Source of the DNA: Candidatus Muiribacterium halophilum
GTDB lineage: Bacteria; Muiribacteriota; Muiribacteriia; Muiribacteriales; Muiribacteriaceae
NCBI GenBank assembly: GCA_023228995.1
Contig: JALOAD010000022.1
Location: 1-57,101, forward strand
Direction: 5' to 3'
DNA: 57,101 nt
The position numbers and the translations under genes are program-made. Positions 1 to 8,741 of this stretch are shown piece by piece. Positions within the stretch are counted from its first letter, which is position 1. Every line of letters starts with the position of its first letter. Below the pieces are notes generated by a model. That model had not been told where the DNA came from, ran no database searches, and saw nothing but the letters and a program-made list of their open reading frames with translations.

Positions 1-281
1 ATACTTCGCAGTCGACAGGACCCGTAACAGATAATTTTGATATGCGAAAAAAAGTCTAAAACCTGCAAACTGAAAATTAAGTATTTATAAAAAAAAACTT
101 GACAAGTCAACACGGCATATGACAAGCCTTTTTAGTTTTTAATAAAATTAAAAACTTTTTATCTTTTAAAAAAGTTACAGAATAAAATAGTTGATATGTC
201 ATAAATATATTTATGTAAATATCATAATATTTTATTCAAGGTTTATGGTGTTTTTACCATAAAATTTAATTTTCTAGCTCT

Positions 282-308
282 ATCCGTGTAAATCCGTGCT
301 ATCCGTGG
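282..308. repeat. ATCCGTG triple repeat
   Basis: Three copies of ATCCGTG stand at 282-288, 292-298 and 301-307, in the form ATCCGTG-taa-ATCCGTG-ct-ATCCGTG. Similar intergenic motifs are scattered through many unrelated bacterial genomes. No coding frame or promoter is associated with it here. Confidence 0.6.
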
Positions 309-330
309 TAAAAAATTGTTTTTGCTTTAT

Positions 331-407
331 ACCGTTTTTATACGTTCTTATACGCTCCATATACCGTTCTTATACGCTCCATATACCGCTCTTATACTGC
401 TCTTATA
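331..407. repeat. Tandem repeat, 22-bp unit
   Basis: Two perfect adjacent 22-bp units (344-365 and 366-387, beginning GTTCTTATACGCTCC) are flanked by a partial unit at 331-343 and a degenerate one at 388-407. Related text (CTGCTCTTATACG...) recurs near 39431-39452, so this is a dispersed intergenic family. The rest of 1-456 holds no open frame or recognisable RNA gene. Confidence 0.75.
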
Positions 408-410
408 ATA

Positions 411-444
411 CAGATTCCGGCCCAGAATCTTCATTGGGATGACA
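411..444. repeat. GGGATGACA-type palindromic repeat, degenerate copy
   Basis: An imperfect inverted repeat around CAGATTCCGG...TTGGGATGACA. It is the reverse-oriented, degenerate relative of the copies at 27130-27180 and 27491-27541. Palindromes of this kind are common intergenic repeats in bacteria. It lies just beyond the 3' end of the flagellin gene. Confidence 0.6.
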
Positions 445-456
445 CATAATGACTTT

Positions 457-2502
457 TTATTTCATTACTGCATATATATTTTCTATTATTGATTTTACAA
501 ATTTAGTCACACTTATTCCTGAATCATTAAGCATTTGATTTTTTACCATATGAGTCATCTCTAAAGCCATATCTATATCTCTTATCTGAGATTCAGATGC
601 CATTGTGTTTTCCATTTCTACTTGCAGAAAATCAATTGATTTTTCAAGCATATTCTGAAAACCACCTATTTTTGTCCTTAAACTTGATACTTCTTTTATT
701 TTATCTTCTAAAAATGTTATTGATTTTTCAGCATTTTTTTGTGTTTCTACACTTAATAGATGTATTTTTTCACTAACTTTTGAATCTCCATCTATTAATG
801 TCATGCTTAATCCTAAGCTTTCTGAACTCATATTTCCAAACTGTATATCAGCTAGCTGCTCACTGTTTGCTCCTATTTGAAAATTCTGAGTTGCATCTCT
901 TACTGCTACTTTGAATGTTGCTGTTTCTGGAGATAATTCATTTATTATATTATCTGAAAACTGTGTATAATCTGGAGAATTTATATTAAGTAAAAATCCA
1001 CCTGTATCAACTGCTACCTGATCAATCTCTGTATCAGTATCTCCAAAACCTGGATTTCTTACTGCTGCAAATGTTATATCATTTTCTAACAATTTTGCGG
1101 TTATTTCAGCAGTTGTTATAGGTGTGTAATCATCATCTTCATCTGTTAATGCAATTACATATTTTTCTTTACTTAACCATGTAAAATTATCTATAGACCA
1201 ATCCATTGCATGATGCAAATCTTCTCTACCACCTATTCCAGGAGTTCCTACAAGATCTCTTATTGTCTGTATATAATTTTTAGCTTCATCTACATCTTTT
1301 ATAAAATCATATCTTGGATGAATGTGTATATCATCAGCATAAGCCATAAATGCAAATCTTGGATCAACATTATGATCTTTTAATCTTGTAACAACATCAT
1401 CAAGTGCTGTTTTTAATGTATCTATTTCTGCTCCCATACTTCCTGTTATATCGATTATAAAAGCAATATCGACTTCTTTAGGTTCATATTTTCTTGCTAG
1501 TAAATTATTAACCTGTAATGAAATATTACTTAAATCAAACTCAGTTCCATCTAGTCTTTTAAATTCTTCTTTATCAAAAAGACGGTCATTGCTTTCAAAT
1601 CTTCCTAAACTTACGACTTTATTTGAATCTGTGATATTTAAAATTGATATAACTGTATTTGATGGAATTAATGAATATGGGCTATCTATATCATTGTTTA
1701 GTCCTAAAGCTGATAATGCTGTGGAATTTTCTCCAAACTTAATAAGATTATTTGTTCCTGCGAGTTTTGACTCAAGTACGAGTCGAGAGTTATATATACT
1801 TGCTTCTACAGTAGTTTCTTCTGCATTTATTTTTCTCATTACATCAGCAACATTATCTTCTTCATCAATAAATATAACTCTGTTACTGATTTCTAATGTA
1901 TTTTGACCTTCAACACCAAAATCTTTCATTTTCATATCAGGTTCAAGTCTTTTATTTGAAGAAATCTTATGTCTTGTACCAGAATTAACAACTGTTATAC
2001 TTAATGCAAAATCTTTTACATTACCTTTAACTTTTACATCTCCTATAAAACGATCTGTTGTATATGTTTTTGCAACACAATCTCCATTTATAAGCTTTTT
2101 GGTATTATACTCTGTTCCGTTACTTATATCATCTATATTATCTATAAGTTTATCAAGTTCTATTTGTATATCTTTTCTATCTTCAGTTGTATAGGAATCA
2201 TTTGCTGCAGCAACTGAAAGTTTTCTCATTCTCTGCAATACTGCATGTATTGTATCTAATGCACCATCTGCAACTTGAAGCATATTAATTGCATGTTCTG
2301 TATTTGAAACAGCTTGATCTAAGCCATTTACTTGAGCTCTCATTTTTTCTGATACAGCAAGACCAGCAGCATCGTCGCCAGCTTTGTTTATTCTTAGACC
2401 TGAAGAGATTTTTGCTTGAGATGAAGAAATATTATTAAAACTCTTTCTTGTATGCCTTAGATTATTAAAACTAACGCTTCCACCTGCTATCTTAAAAGAC
2501 AT
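457..2502 (-). CDS. Flagellin with inserted von Willebrand factor A domain
   Basis: Filament subunit of the bacterial flagellum, 681 residues. Residues 1-140 are a typical flagellin N-terminal D0/D1 region (SSGLRINKAGDDAAGLAVSE) and about 530-681 the C-terminal D1/D0 region (ESQIRDIDMALEMT). The variable middle contains a flagellin-IN-like stretch (about 195-270) and a VWA fold (about 344-525) with a MIDAS-like DITGS at 351-355, followed by GGREDLHHA and a TDEDD strand end. An upstream ATG at 2532 is possible, but GGAGG lies 5 bases before the ATG at 2502 and the N-terminus then matches the family. Ordinary flagellins run about 270-500 residues, so the excess is the insert. A sigma-28-like promoter overlaps the end of the upstream gene. 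Flagellin identity is certain; the VWA call rests on motif and pattern. Metal binding or adhesion is inference. Confidence 0.93.
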   Translation of the reverse strand: MSFKIAGGSVSFNNLRHTRKSFNNISSSQAKISSGLRINKAGDDAAGLAVSEKMRAQVNGLDQAVSNTEHAINMLQVADGALDTIHAVLQRMRKLSVAAANDSYTTEDRKDIQIELDKLIDNIDDISNGTEYNTKKLINGDCVAKTYTTDRFIGDVKVKGNVKDFALSITVVNSGTRHKISSNKRLEPDMKMKDFGVEGQNTLEISNRVIFIDEEDNVADVMRKINAEETTVEASIYNSRLVLESKLAGTNNLIKFGENSTALSALGLNNDIDSPYSLIPSNTVISILNITDSNKVVSLGRFESNDRLFDKEEFKRLDGTEFDLSNISLQVNNLLARKYEPKEVDIAFIIDITGSMGAEIDTLKTALDDVVTRLKDHNVDPRFAFMAYADDIHIHPRYDFIKDVDEAKNYIQTIRDLVGTPGIGGREDLHHAMDWSIDNFTWLSKEKYVIALTDEDDDYTPITTAEITAKLLENDITFAAVRNPGFGDTDTEIDQVAVDTGGFLLNINSPDYTQFSDNIINELSPETATFKVAVRDATQNFQIGANSEQLADIQFGNMSSESLGLSMTLIDGDSKVSEKIHLLSVETQKNAEKSITFLEDKIKEVSSLRTKIGGFQNMLEKSIDFLQVEMENTMASESQIRDIDMALEMTHMVKNQMLNDSGISVTKFVKSIIENIYAVMK

Positions 2503-2579
2503 TTTTTCCTCCGTGAAAAAATATTTTAACATACAATAAATAAGTTGAAATTAAAAATTAAAGTTTCATATTAAATAAA

Positions 2580-2607
2580 CAATCGGTTTCTTTTTGATAT
2601 TACTTTA
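2580..2607 (-). promoter_or_regulatory. Candidate sigma-28 (flagellar) promoter for flagellin
   Basis: On the minus strand, TAAA (2607-2604) is followed after 16 bases by ACCGATTG (2587-2580). The flagellar consensus is TAAA-N15-GCCGATAA-like. It overlaps the stop codon of the upstream gene and lies 78 bases before the flagellin ATG, which fits separate flagellin expression. Spacing and the last bases of the -10 are imperfect. Confidence 0.45.
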
Positions 2608-5600
2608 AAAATTTAAATAATTTTTTTCGAAATCTTTCTAATAATGAGCCTGTATGTATCTCTAAAAACTCTAGCGTAGAGACAAATTCTTTATCATTCC
2701 AAAATAATTCTATATTAATAATATCATTTATATATTTTTGTGCTTTATTGTATTTTTTAATTTGCATATAAAAAGAAAATATCTTGTATTTCAAATAATC
2801 ATCTGAATTTCTAAAATCTAAATAAATCAATAATTTTATAAATCTATAATCAAAATATCTAAATCCTAAACTTAAAATTTCTGAGTATACAATAGATTCG
2901 GTAAATTCTTTTCCAAATTTTTTCATTTGTTTTAATAAACTAAAAAATTTTTTTTCAATAATATATTTTTTTATTAATTCTTTATATAAATAAATTTGTT
3001 TTTCATAAAACTTTGTTTTTTCTAATTTAATAATAAGATTTTCTACATTAACAAAATCTTTTTGATTTAAAAATAATTTTTCAATTATAAAGTCAATAAA
3101 TTCGTTTTTATAATTGTTTTTTTTATTTAAAATATGTTTTACAGTTTTTTTAACTGTTAAAATATCTGTTTTAAAATTGCTTTTATTATTTAAATATTTA
3201 AATAAAATATTTTTTGTAACATTTTCAAATTTTGATTTTAATTCTAATGAAAAATAATCAGAATTTACAAATATATAAGTGAATTCCTCTATATTATCTT
3301 TTTTTGACAATTCGATTATCTTGGATATAAATGTATTTTTTATTGTTTCATTTTCAAACCATTTTATATTAACAGGTATTTCACTTAATAAAGTTTGAAT
3401 ATTATTTGCATTAAGAATAAAAAAAACATATAGATTTTTATAAAAATCTTTATATAATTCTTTTTCATCTTTTATAATGTCATTTTTAAAAAAAACAAAA
3501 ACCTCGGAAACCCCATGTTTTTTAATTATTTCCATAGAAAATGAATAAAGCATTTCATAACAACCTTGCGTTTTACAAATTAAAATTAATAATTCTTTTT
3601 TATTTAATAAATCTTTGCCATCTTTAATATTTGCAATTAATGCTTTTATTGAATTTTCATAAAAAATATTTAAAATATCATTTTCTTTTATATATTCTTC
3701 AATATTTTTAAAGAAAAACTCTATAATTTCCTCAGTATTTTCTTTATATAAAAGTTTAACCATTAAAAATAATATTTTTTTTAATACTCTATTTGTTTTT
3801 AAAAATAATTTTGCATTTTCAAAAACTATTAAAAATTCTTCCCAACTTTGTGTTTCTTCACAATATTCAGAAATTATTCTCTCAGCTGTTTCTTCAGAAA
3901 TTGCTGATTTATCATAAAATTGATTAAAATCTATTTTTTCAATTATTTTTTTTAATTTTTTCCATTTACCATTTTTTATAAAAAATATTATCTTATACTC
4001 TAATTCTTTAATACATTCTGTCAAAAGAATAATACTTTGAAATTTTTCAAAAAAACTATTAAAATCATCAATATCATTAATTGAATGAATTTTTTTGCGC
4101 ATAAATACTATAAAATTATCAATATTTTCTTTTTTACTAAATATTTTAAAAATATCCGATTGATTTTCTGCAATTATATAATATGCTTTTTTGATAAGAA
4201 TTTTATTATTAAGTTTTTCATCAATATAATATATTAAAAGTTTTTCTATTTGATTTTCACTTAAATATTCTCTTATATTTTCAATTTGATATATTAAAGT
4301 TTTTTCAAAATTTTTATCACTCCAAATTGAATAATCTTTTATTAAAAACAAATTATCTGTTTTCAAAAAAAGATTCATTATTAATTCTGAATCAAATTCA
4401 AATTTTCTTATATTTTCAAAAAATTCTTTAAAAAAATTAAAGTTAAAATTAATTTCTATAATTTCTTTTATTGATTTTTCATCTTTATCTTTTAAATATT
4501 TTTTTAATTTAAAAATACTATTGTAATATGCTTTTTGTTTAATAATTGGAGAAGAAAAATTATTAGTATTAAAAATTCTAAATCTGTCTCTTAAACTATC
4601 GTAACTTAACTTTTTTTTACATTCAATACAGCTATCTGGTATAAGAGAATAATCATGTTTTTCAAGTTTTTTTGAATAATTTTGAAAATTTTTAATTTTA
4701 ATTTGTTTTTTACAACCTGCAAATATACCTTCTTTATCTATTTGCAATCTACCTTTCCAAAAAATACAAAAATCTTCTTCATTATTTTTTTGTTTAGCAT
4801 AATCTTTATTTGAATACATTATTCTTGAAGATTTAGGAGAAGTTTTTGAAGAAAAACTTATACATTCATTATCTATAAGAAATTCTTCAATTATATTTGA
4901 ATCTCCATCAACACTATAAAAATCAAAAGGAATTCCATTTTTTAATCTATGCAAATACATTATTATATGCTGATTATCTTTTGAATATTTTTTTGCATCT
5001 TCTATTGATAAAACTTTGTAATTAAAGCAATCTTCACAAATTCTTATATTTTCAAATTCTCCTAAAAAATGTGAATTTTTATAAAATACTTCTTTTTCTG
5101 TTTCTTTTTGAGATATTTTTCTATATTTATAATCAAAATAAAGATCTCTACAACATAAAGTTACCCATTCATCATTCATAACTGGCTGATTAAATAAAAA
5201 ATCACAAGCTTTTCTTCTAAAAAAATCAAGTCCACTCTCAACATCTTCGTTTATTCTAAAACATTTAACTTTACTAATTTCATCAACTACTTCATAAAAA
5301 ACCTCATTATCGGAAATATTGCCAAGATAAACTCTTTTTAATGCAATAATAAAACTATATTTAGTAATACATGTATCCTCACAAATTTCATAAGGAATAT
5401 TATTTTTTAAAAAAAAGTTTTCCCAATAATTTATAAATTCTATAAGTTCATCTCTGTTTTCTTTTAAAATCAATGATTGTGGAACAGCTTCAAGTAATTC
5501 AGAATTATTTTTATTCCATTCAAAAGCTTTTTTTATATAATACTCTGTATTTGCATAAGCTTGTTTTATAAGATTTTTCCCTGTAAGTTTTTTGTATGTA

Positions 5601-5977
5601 TTTTCTCTTACAGCATTAAGTGAAAAATTAACTCTAAATTTAACTGGATATTTTTTTAGAATTTCCATAAATTCATCTGTATATTCAGGTTTGAAAAGAG
5701 TTCCATTTGTAAATAAAAAAACTGATCTTATATTTAAATTCAAATATGCTTCTTCTATAATATAGCGAAATATCTCCATAAAATCAGGATTAACAAACAT
5801 TTCTCCTTTATTAATAAGAGATACATCTAAAAACTCTGAATTCCTATCGAATAATTTTTTTACATCAGATAATTTCATGTGATTATAAAGCTTATGATGG
5901 TTTTCCTGACCTCGATAACAAAAAATACAATCAAGATTGCAATGAGTTGTTATGTCTAAAAGAATTGTATTTTGCAT
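2600..5977 (-). CDS. Giant radical SAM protein with two SPASM-like cysteine clusters
   Basis: 1125 residues, far longer than usual radical SAM enzymes (about 350-500). The N-terminus carries the CX3CX2C iron-sulfur/SAM motif (CNLDCIFC, about residues 13-20) and a GEMFVNPDF-type strand. A first SPASM-like cluster follows at about 255-320 (KACDFLF, TLCCRDL, RICEDCFNY) and a second at about 405-460 (EDFCIFWKGR, FAGCKK, DSCIECKK). The last ~630 residues are Lys/Asn/Ile/Phe-rich and look all-helical, repeat-like. SPASM radical SAM enzymes often modify peptides or proteins using auxiliary clusters. Its position directly upstream of the flagellin makes flagellin modification a possibility, not a demonstrated role. 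The ATG at 5977 has no Shine-Dalgarno and lies 6 bases after a promoter -10, so the mRNA may be leaderless. Confidence 0.85.
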   Translation of the reverse strand: MQNTILLDITTHCNLDCIFCYRGQENHHKLYNHMKLSDVKKLFDRNSEFLDVSLINKGEMFVNPDFMEIFRYIIEEAYLNLNIRSVFLFTNGTLFKPEYTDEFMEILKKYPVKFRVNFSLNAVRENTYKKLTGKNLIKQAYANTEYYIKKAFEWNKNNSELLEAVPQSLILKENRDELIEFINYWENFFLKNNIPYEICEDTCITKYSFIIALKRVYLGNISDNEVFYEVVDEISKVKCFRINEDVESGLDFFRRKACDFLFNQPVMNDEWVTLCCRDLYFDYKYRKISQKETEKEVFYKNSHFLGEFENIRICEDCFNYKVLSIEDAKKYSKDNQHIIMYLHRLKNGIPFDFYSVDGDSNIIEEFLIDNECISFSSKTSPKSSRIMYSNKDYAKQKNNEEDFCIFWKGRLQIDKEGIFAGCKKQIKIKNFQNYSKKLEKHDYSLIPDSCIECKKKLSYDSLRDRFRIFNTNNFSSPIIKQKAYYNSIFKLKKYLKDKDEKSIKEIIEINFNFNFFKEFFENIRKFEFDSELIMNLFLKTDNLFLIKDYSIWSDKNFEKTLIYQIENIREYLSENQIEKLLIYYIDEKLNNKILIKKAYYIIAENQSDIFKIFSKKENIDNFIVFMRKKIHSINDIDDFNSFFEKFQSIILLTECIKELEYKIIFFIKNGKWKKLKKIIEKIDFNQFYDKSAISEETAERIISEYCEETQSWEEFLIVFENAKLFLKTNRVLKKILFLMVKLLYKENTEEIIEFFFKNIEEYIKENDILNIFYENSIKALIANIKDGKDLLNKKELLILICKTQGCYEMLYSFSMEIIKKHGVSEVFVFFKNDIIKDEKELYKDFYKNLYVFFILNANNIQTLLSEIPVNIKWFENETIKNTFISKIIELSKKDNIEEFTYIFVNSDYFSLELKSKFENVTKNILFKYLNNKSNFKTDILTVKKTVKHILNKKNNYKNEFIDFIIEKLFLNQKDFVNVENLIIKLEKTKFYEKQIYLYKELIKKYIIEKKFFSLLKQMKKFGKEFTESIVYSEILSLGFRYFDYRFIKLLIYLDFRNSDDYLKYKIFSFYMQIKKYNKAQKYINDIINIELFWNDKEFVSTLEFLEIHTGSLLERFRKKLFKFLK

Positions 5978-5983
5978 TAAGAA

Positions 5984-6012
5984 ATTTTACTATACAAGCG
6001 TTATATGGTCAA
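5984..6012 (-). promoter_or_regulatory. Promoter of the radical SAM gene, likely leaderless
   Basis: Minus-strand TTGACC (6012-6007), a 17-base spacer, then TAAAAT (5989-5984). Only 6 bases separate the -10 from the ATG at 5977 and no Shine-Dalgarno is present, so transcription should begin at or next to the start codon. Confidence 0.6.
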
Positions 6013-6064
6013 CATTATTATAAAAACACAAAAAAATCTCAACCCTCTAACTCTTTAACCTTTT

Positions 6065-6544
6065 TTAAACACACTCTGAGCATATTCCAGATATTACCAA
6101 AGATACTGATGACAATTTATGACTATTTTTTTGAGATAATTTATTAGAATCACTTAAAAATCTATTGATTGTATCAGAAGATAAATCATTTGATACATCT
6201 TTTAAATTTTTACATTTAATACATTGTAAATAAATTTTAAATGGATTTTCAATAATTGTAAAACGGCTTATTTTATCCTGCCCATCAATTTTTGAAATAA
6301 AACCAAGACTATAAAGAATTTCAAGATTTCTATAAACTGTAGCAATACCAATTCCAATATCTGGATATTCTCTGCTACAAATATAATGAACTTCTTCAGC
6401 ACTTAATGGATTACAAGCAGTTTTTATAATACTAATTATATATTGTCGTGGATTTGTGAATTTAAGACCTGCCTGAGCAAATTTATCTTTCCAATTACAA
6501 TTATCTTCATTTTTACCACAACATCTACATCTTCTTCTTCTCAT
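6065..6544 (-). CDS. Fur-family metal-responsive repressor
   Basis: 159 residues, with the winged-helix DNA-binding core of Fur/PerR/Zur proteins: LKFTNPRQYII, an SAEEVH helix and the TVYRNL recognition motif. The C-terminal half has CxxC at CIKC and CSEC, the usual structural zinc site. The His-rich stretch that normally precedes the first CxxC in Fur/PerR (HHHH-type) is replaced by FKIYLQ, so regulatory metal coordination is probably altered. The N-terminus is Arg/Cys-rich (RRRRCRCCGK). Fur members with such N-terminal extensions are often neighbours of NifX/Mrp iron-sulfur clusters, as here. It lies 111 bases downstream of the Orp-type cluster, whose promoter carries a 7-1-7 Fur/PerR box; this protein is the obvious candidate for that site. 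Confidence 0.88.
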   Translation of the reverse strand: MRRRRCRCCGKNEDNCNWKDKFAQAGLKFTNPRQYIISIIKTACNPLSAEEVHYICSREYPDIGIGIATVYRNLEILYSLGFISKIDGQDKISRFTIIENPFKIYLQCIKCKNLKDVSNDLSSDTINRFLSDSNKLSQKNSHKLSSVSLVISGICSECV

Positions 6545-6599
6545 TTTTTATTATTCCCTACAATATTTAAAAAACAATCTAGTAAATAAACAAACCTGC

Positions 6600-6630
6600 G
6601 AAATAGCGAGTAAAAATGTCTCGCTATTTC
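6600..6630. repeat. Perfect 11-bp hairpin in a dispersed repeat
   Basis: GAAATAGCGAG (6600-6610) and its reverse complement (6620-6630) enclose a 9-base loop. The flanking AAACCTGCG (6592-6600) recurs near 9625 and 39299, so this is one copy of a dispersed element. It sits between the Mrp-NifX stop and the Fur gene. No U-run follows on either side, so it is not an evident intrinsic terminator, though it could attenuate or protect the transcript. Confidence 0.6.
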
Positions 6631-6655
6631 ACAAAGTTTCTAAACTGCTTTTAAA

Positions 6656-7864
6656 CTAATGATCGCAATAATTTACACCTTTTTCTAATGTGTTATTATA
6701 GTATTTTGCAATAATTTCTTCAGGAGTACCTTCTCCAACGCCAGTTATTACTTCAATTCCATTATCATTAAAAAGTGTTTGCGCTCTTGAGCCCATTCCA
6801 CCAGCGATTATAAGATTAACATTTTGCTCACCTAACCATTTTGGAAGAACACCAGGTTCATGAACTGGAGGATCTAAAAGTTCACTTGACTGAATATTGC
6901 CATTTTCTTCAGTTATAGCAATAAAAAACTTTTCACAATGTCCAAAATGAAGACATACATTTCCCTGAGCAACAGGAATTGCTATTTTTTTTGTGTTTTT
7001 TGTAGTTTTTTCTGTCATATTGTTTTTTTCTCCAGAATTATTATTAGTTTCAGTTTTTTTATTAGTATTATTCAAAATAGTATCAATCATTTTTTCAAAT
7101 CTAATTTTAACTACATTATCGTCTTTTGCAAAATATATAAATGGTTTTCCTTCATCTGAAAGTTTGACAATTTCAGGATCAAGTGGAAGTTCAGCAAGCA
7201 TTTCAAGGCCTAATGATTTAGCACCATTATCCATAAATATTGCATGATATGTTTTACAATCAGGACAATAAAAACCAGACATATTTTCAACTACACCAAG
7301 TATTTCAGTATTAAGATCTTTACAGAATTTAATTGATTTTTTAACATCAAGCAAAGAAACCTGTTGAGGTGTAGTAACAATAATAACTTTTGCAAGCCCA
7401 GGTAACATTTGAAGAAGTGATAAAGATTCATCACCAGTTCCAGGAGGACAATCAACAACTAAATAATCTAATTCTCCCCATTCAGTATCTTTTAAAAACT
7501 GTTTTATAACACTCATTTTCATTGGTCCACGCCATATAAAAGGCTGTTCTTCATCTTTATTTAAAAGACCTGTTGAAAGTGTTATAAGATTTTCAGAAAC
7601 TTTTACAGGAACTATTCTGTTTTCAATAAAAAACGGTTCTTTTCCACTTATACCTGCCATTTTAGGCACTGAAGGACCATGAAGATCTATATCTAAAAGA
7701 CCTGTCTTCATACCGTTCAAAGCAAAACCAGTTGCAAGATTAACAGCAACAGTACTTTTACCAACACCGCCTTTTCCAGACATTATAACTATTATGTTTT
7801 TTACATCTTTTAGATTTTCGAATACTTCTTTATTATCCAAAAATCCATCCATATTGTTAGCCAT
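6656..7864 (-). CDS. Mrp/NBP35-type ATPase fused to a NifX (DiNitFeMo) domain
   Basis: 402 residues. Residues 20-265 form an Mrp/ApbC P-loop ATPase that carries or delivers iron-sulfur clusters: deviant Walker A SGKGGVGKS at 29-37, a DIDLHGPS switch, VDCPPGTGD, and the bridging cluster motif CPDC at 200-203. A low-complexity Asn/Thr/Lys linker (about 266-291) leads to a NifX/NifY-like domain (293-390) with HFGHCEKFF and AGGMGSRA. This architecture matches Orp8 (DVU2109-type) proteins of Desulfovibrio orange-protein clusters. It starts with ATG after GGAGG overlapping the end of the upstream ATPase gene, so the two are translationally close. Expected to be cytoplasmic. It ends in NYCDH, an extra possible metal site. 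Confidence 0.92.
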   Translation of the reverse strand: MANNMDGFLDNKEVFENLKDVKNIIVIMSGKGGVGKSTVAVNLATGFALNGMKTGLLDIDLHGPSVPKMAGISGKEPFFIENRIVPVKVSENLITLSTGLLNKDEEQPFIWRGPMKMSVIKQFLKDTEWGELDYLVVDCPPGTGDESLSLLQMLPGLAKVIIVTTPQQVSLLDVKKSIKFCKDLNTEILGVVENMSGFYCPDCKTYHAIFMDNGAKSLGLEMLAELPLDPEIVKLSDEGKPFIYFAKDDNVVKIRFEKMIDTILNNTNKKTETNNNSGEKNNMTEKTTKNTKKIAIPVAQGNVCLHFGHCEKFFIAITEENGNIQSSELLDPPVHEPGVLPKWLGEQNVNLIIAGGMGSRAQTLFNDNGIEVITGVGEGTPEEIIAKYYNNTLEKGVNYCDH

Positions 7865-7865
7865 T

Positions 7866-8741
7866 TTATTCCTCCAGAGATTTTAATATGCTTTTACACA
7901 TATTATCAAATTCTTTCTTAATAAGCAGGTTTTCTGTCATTTCATAAACAGATACACCCTGAATCATAGAATAAACAAAATCTTTCGAAAATGGAAGTTT
8001 TGATATTACTTCTATATTTTGTTTTTTAGCAAAATCGCATATTTTCTTTGTCATATCATCATTTATATCAAATTTATTTATACAAATTCCCATTTTCATT
8101 TCAAATCTTCTGCATAAAGATACAACTCTTTCAAGATCATGCAAACCTGAAAATGTAGGTTCAGTAACTAAAACAACATAATCACTTCCTGATATTGAAG
8201 CAATTACAGCACAACCAGTTCCAGGACTACCATCATTAAGAACTATTTTGCCTCTTCCATCCTGAACAGATCTTTTAGCTTTATTTTTCAAAGTAACAAC
8301 TAATTTACCTGAATTTTCTTCTCCAGGATAAAGTTCAGCATGATAAAAATCTCTGTCTTTAGTAGTATCAACAAAATAATTGCCATTTACAACATCTTCA
8401 AATAAAATTGCATCTGAAGGACAAAAATGATAGCAAGCTCCACATCCTTCACATGAAAATGGCTTAACATTATAAACATCATCTATTACACTTATGGAAT
8501 TAAATTCGCAAACTTCCACACATTTACCACAAGAAGTACATTTAGAATTATCAATTTGAGCTTTTTTCCCACCAATAAACTCAACCTTCTCTTTGTTTTC
8601 ACTTTTAAGTATAAGAGCAAGATTTGCAGCATCAACATCACAATCTGTAATTACAAGATCATTTATTAAATCAGCCAAAGTAGCAGTTATACTTGTTTTA
8701 CCTGTTCCACCTTTTCCGCTTATTACAGTAATTTCCTTCAT
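7866..8741 (-). CDS. MinD-family ATPase with inserted 2x[4Fe-4S] ferredoxin (Orp4-like)
   Basis: 291 residues: a deviant Walker A P-loop ([10 protein letters not shown], 8-17), then two CxxCxxCxxxC ferredoxin motifs (Cys 68/71/74/78 and 97/100/103/107, the fourth followed by Pro), then the rest of the MinD fold with SPGTGCAV and TEPT. MinD-superfamily proteins with this insert occur in pairs in the Orp clusters of sulfate reducers and other anaerobes, where they associate with the orange protein and have been linked to cell division. It overlaps the upstream paralogue by 4 bases (ATGA) and precedes Mrp-NifX by 1 base, so it is in the same operon. Confidence 0.93.
   Translation of the reverse strand: MKEITVISGKGGTGKTSITATLADLINDLVITDCDVDAANLALILKSENKEKVEFIGGKKAQIDNSKCTSCGKCVEVCEFNSISVIDDVYNVKPFSCEGCGACYHFCPSDAILFEDVVNGNYFVDTTKDRDFYHAELYPGEENSGKLVVTLKNKAKRSVQDGRGKIVLNDGSPGTGCAVIASISGSDYVVLVTEPTFSGLHDLERVVSLCRRFEMKMGICINKFDINDDMTKKICDFAKKQNIEVISKLPFSKDFVYSMIQGVSVYEMTENLLIKKEFDNMCKSILKSLEE

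Noticed and set aside
1-281. Possible gene or RNA in the leading gap
   Set aside because: No open frame of useful length, no ribosome site, and no tRNA-like cloverleaf could be found by eye.
5947-6147. Plus-strand frame of 66 codons between the radical SAM and Fur genes
   Set aside because: It overlaps the start of one gene and the end of the other, lacks a ribosome site and has no recognisable protein pattern.
6600-6630. Intrinsic terminator of the Orp-type operon
   Set aside because: The stem is perfect, but no U-run follows it on the minus strand, and the same motif recurs as a dispersed repeat elsewhere.
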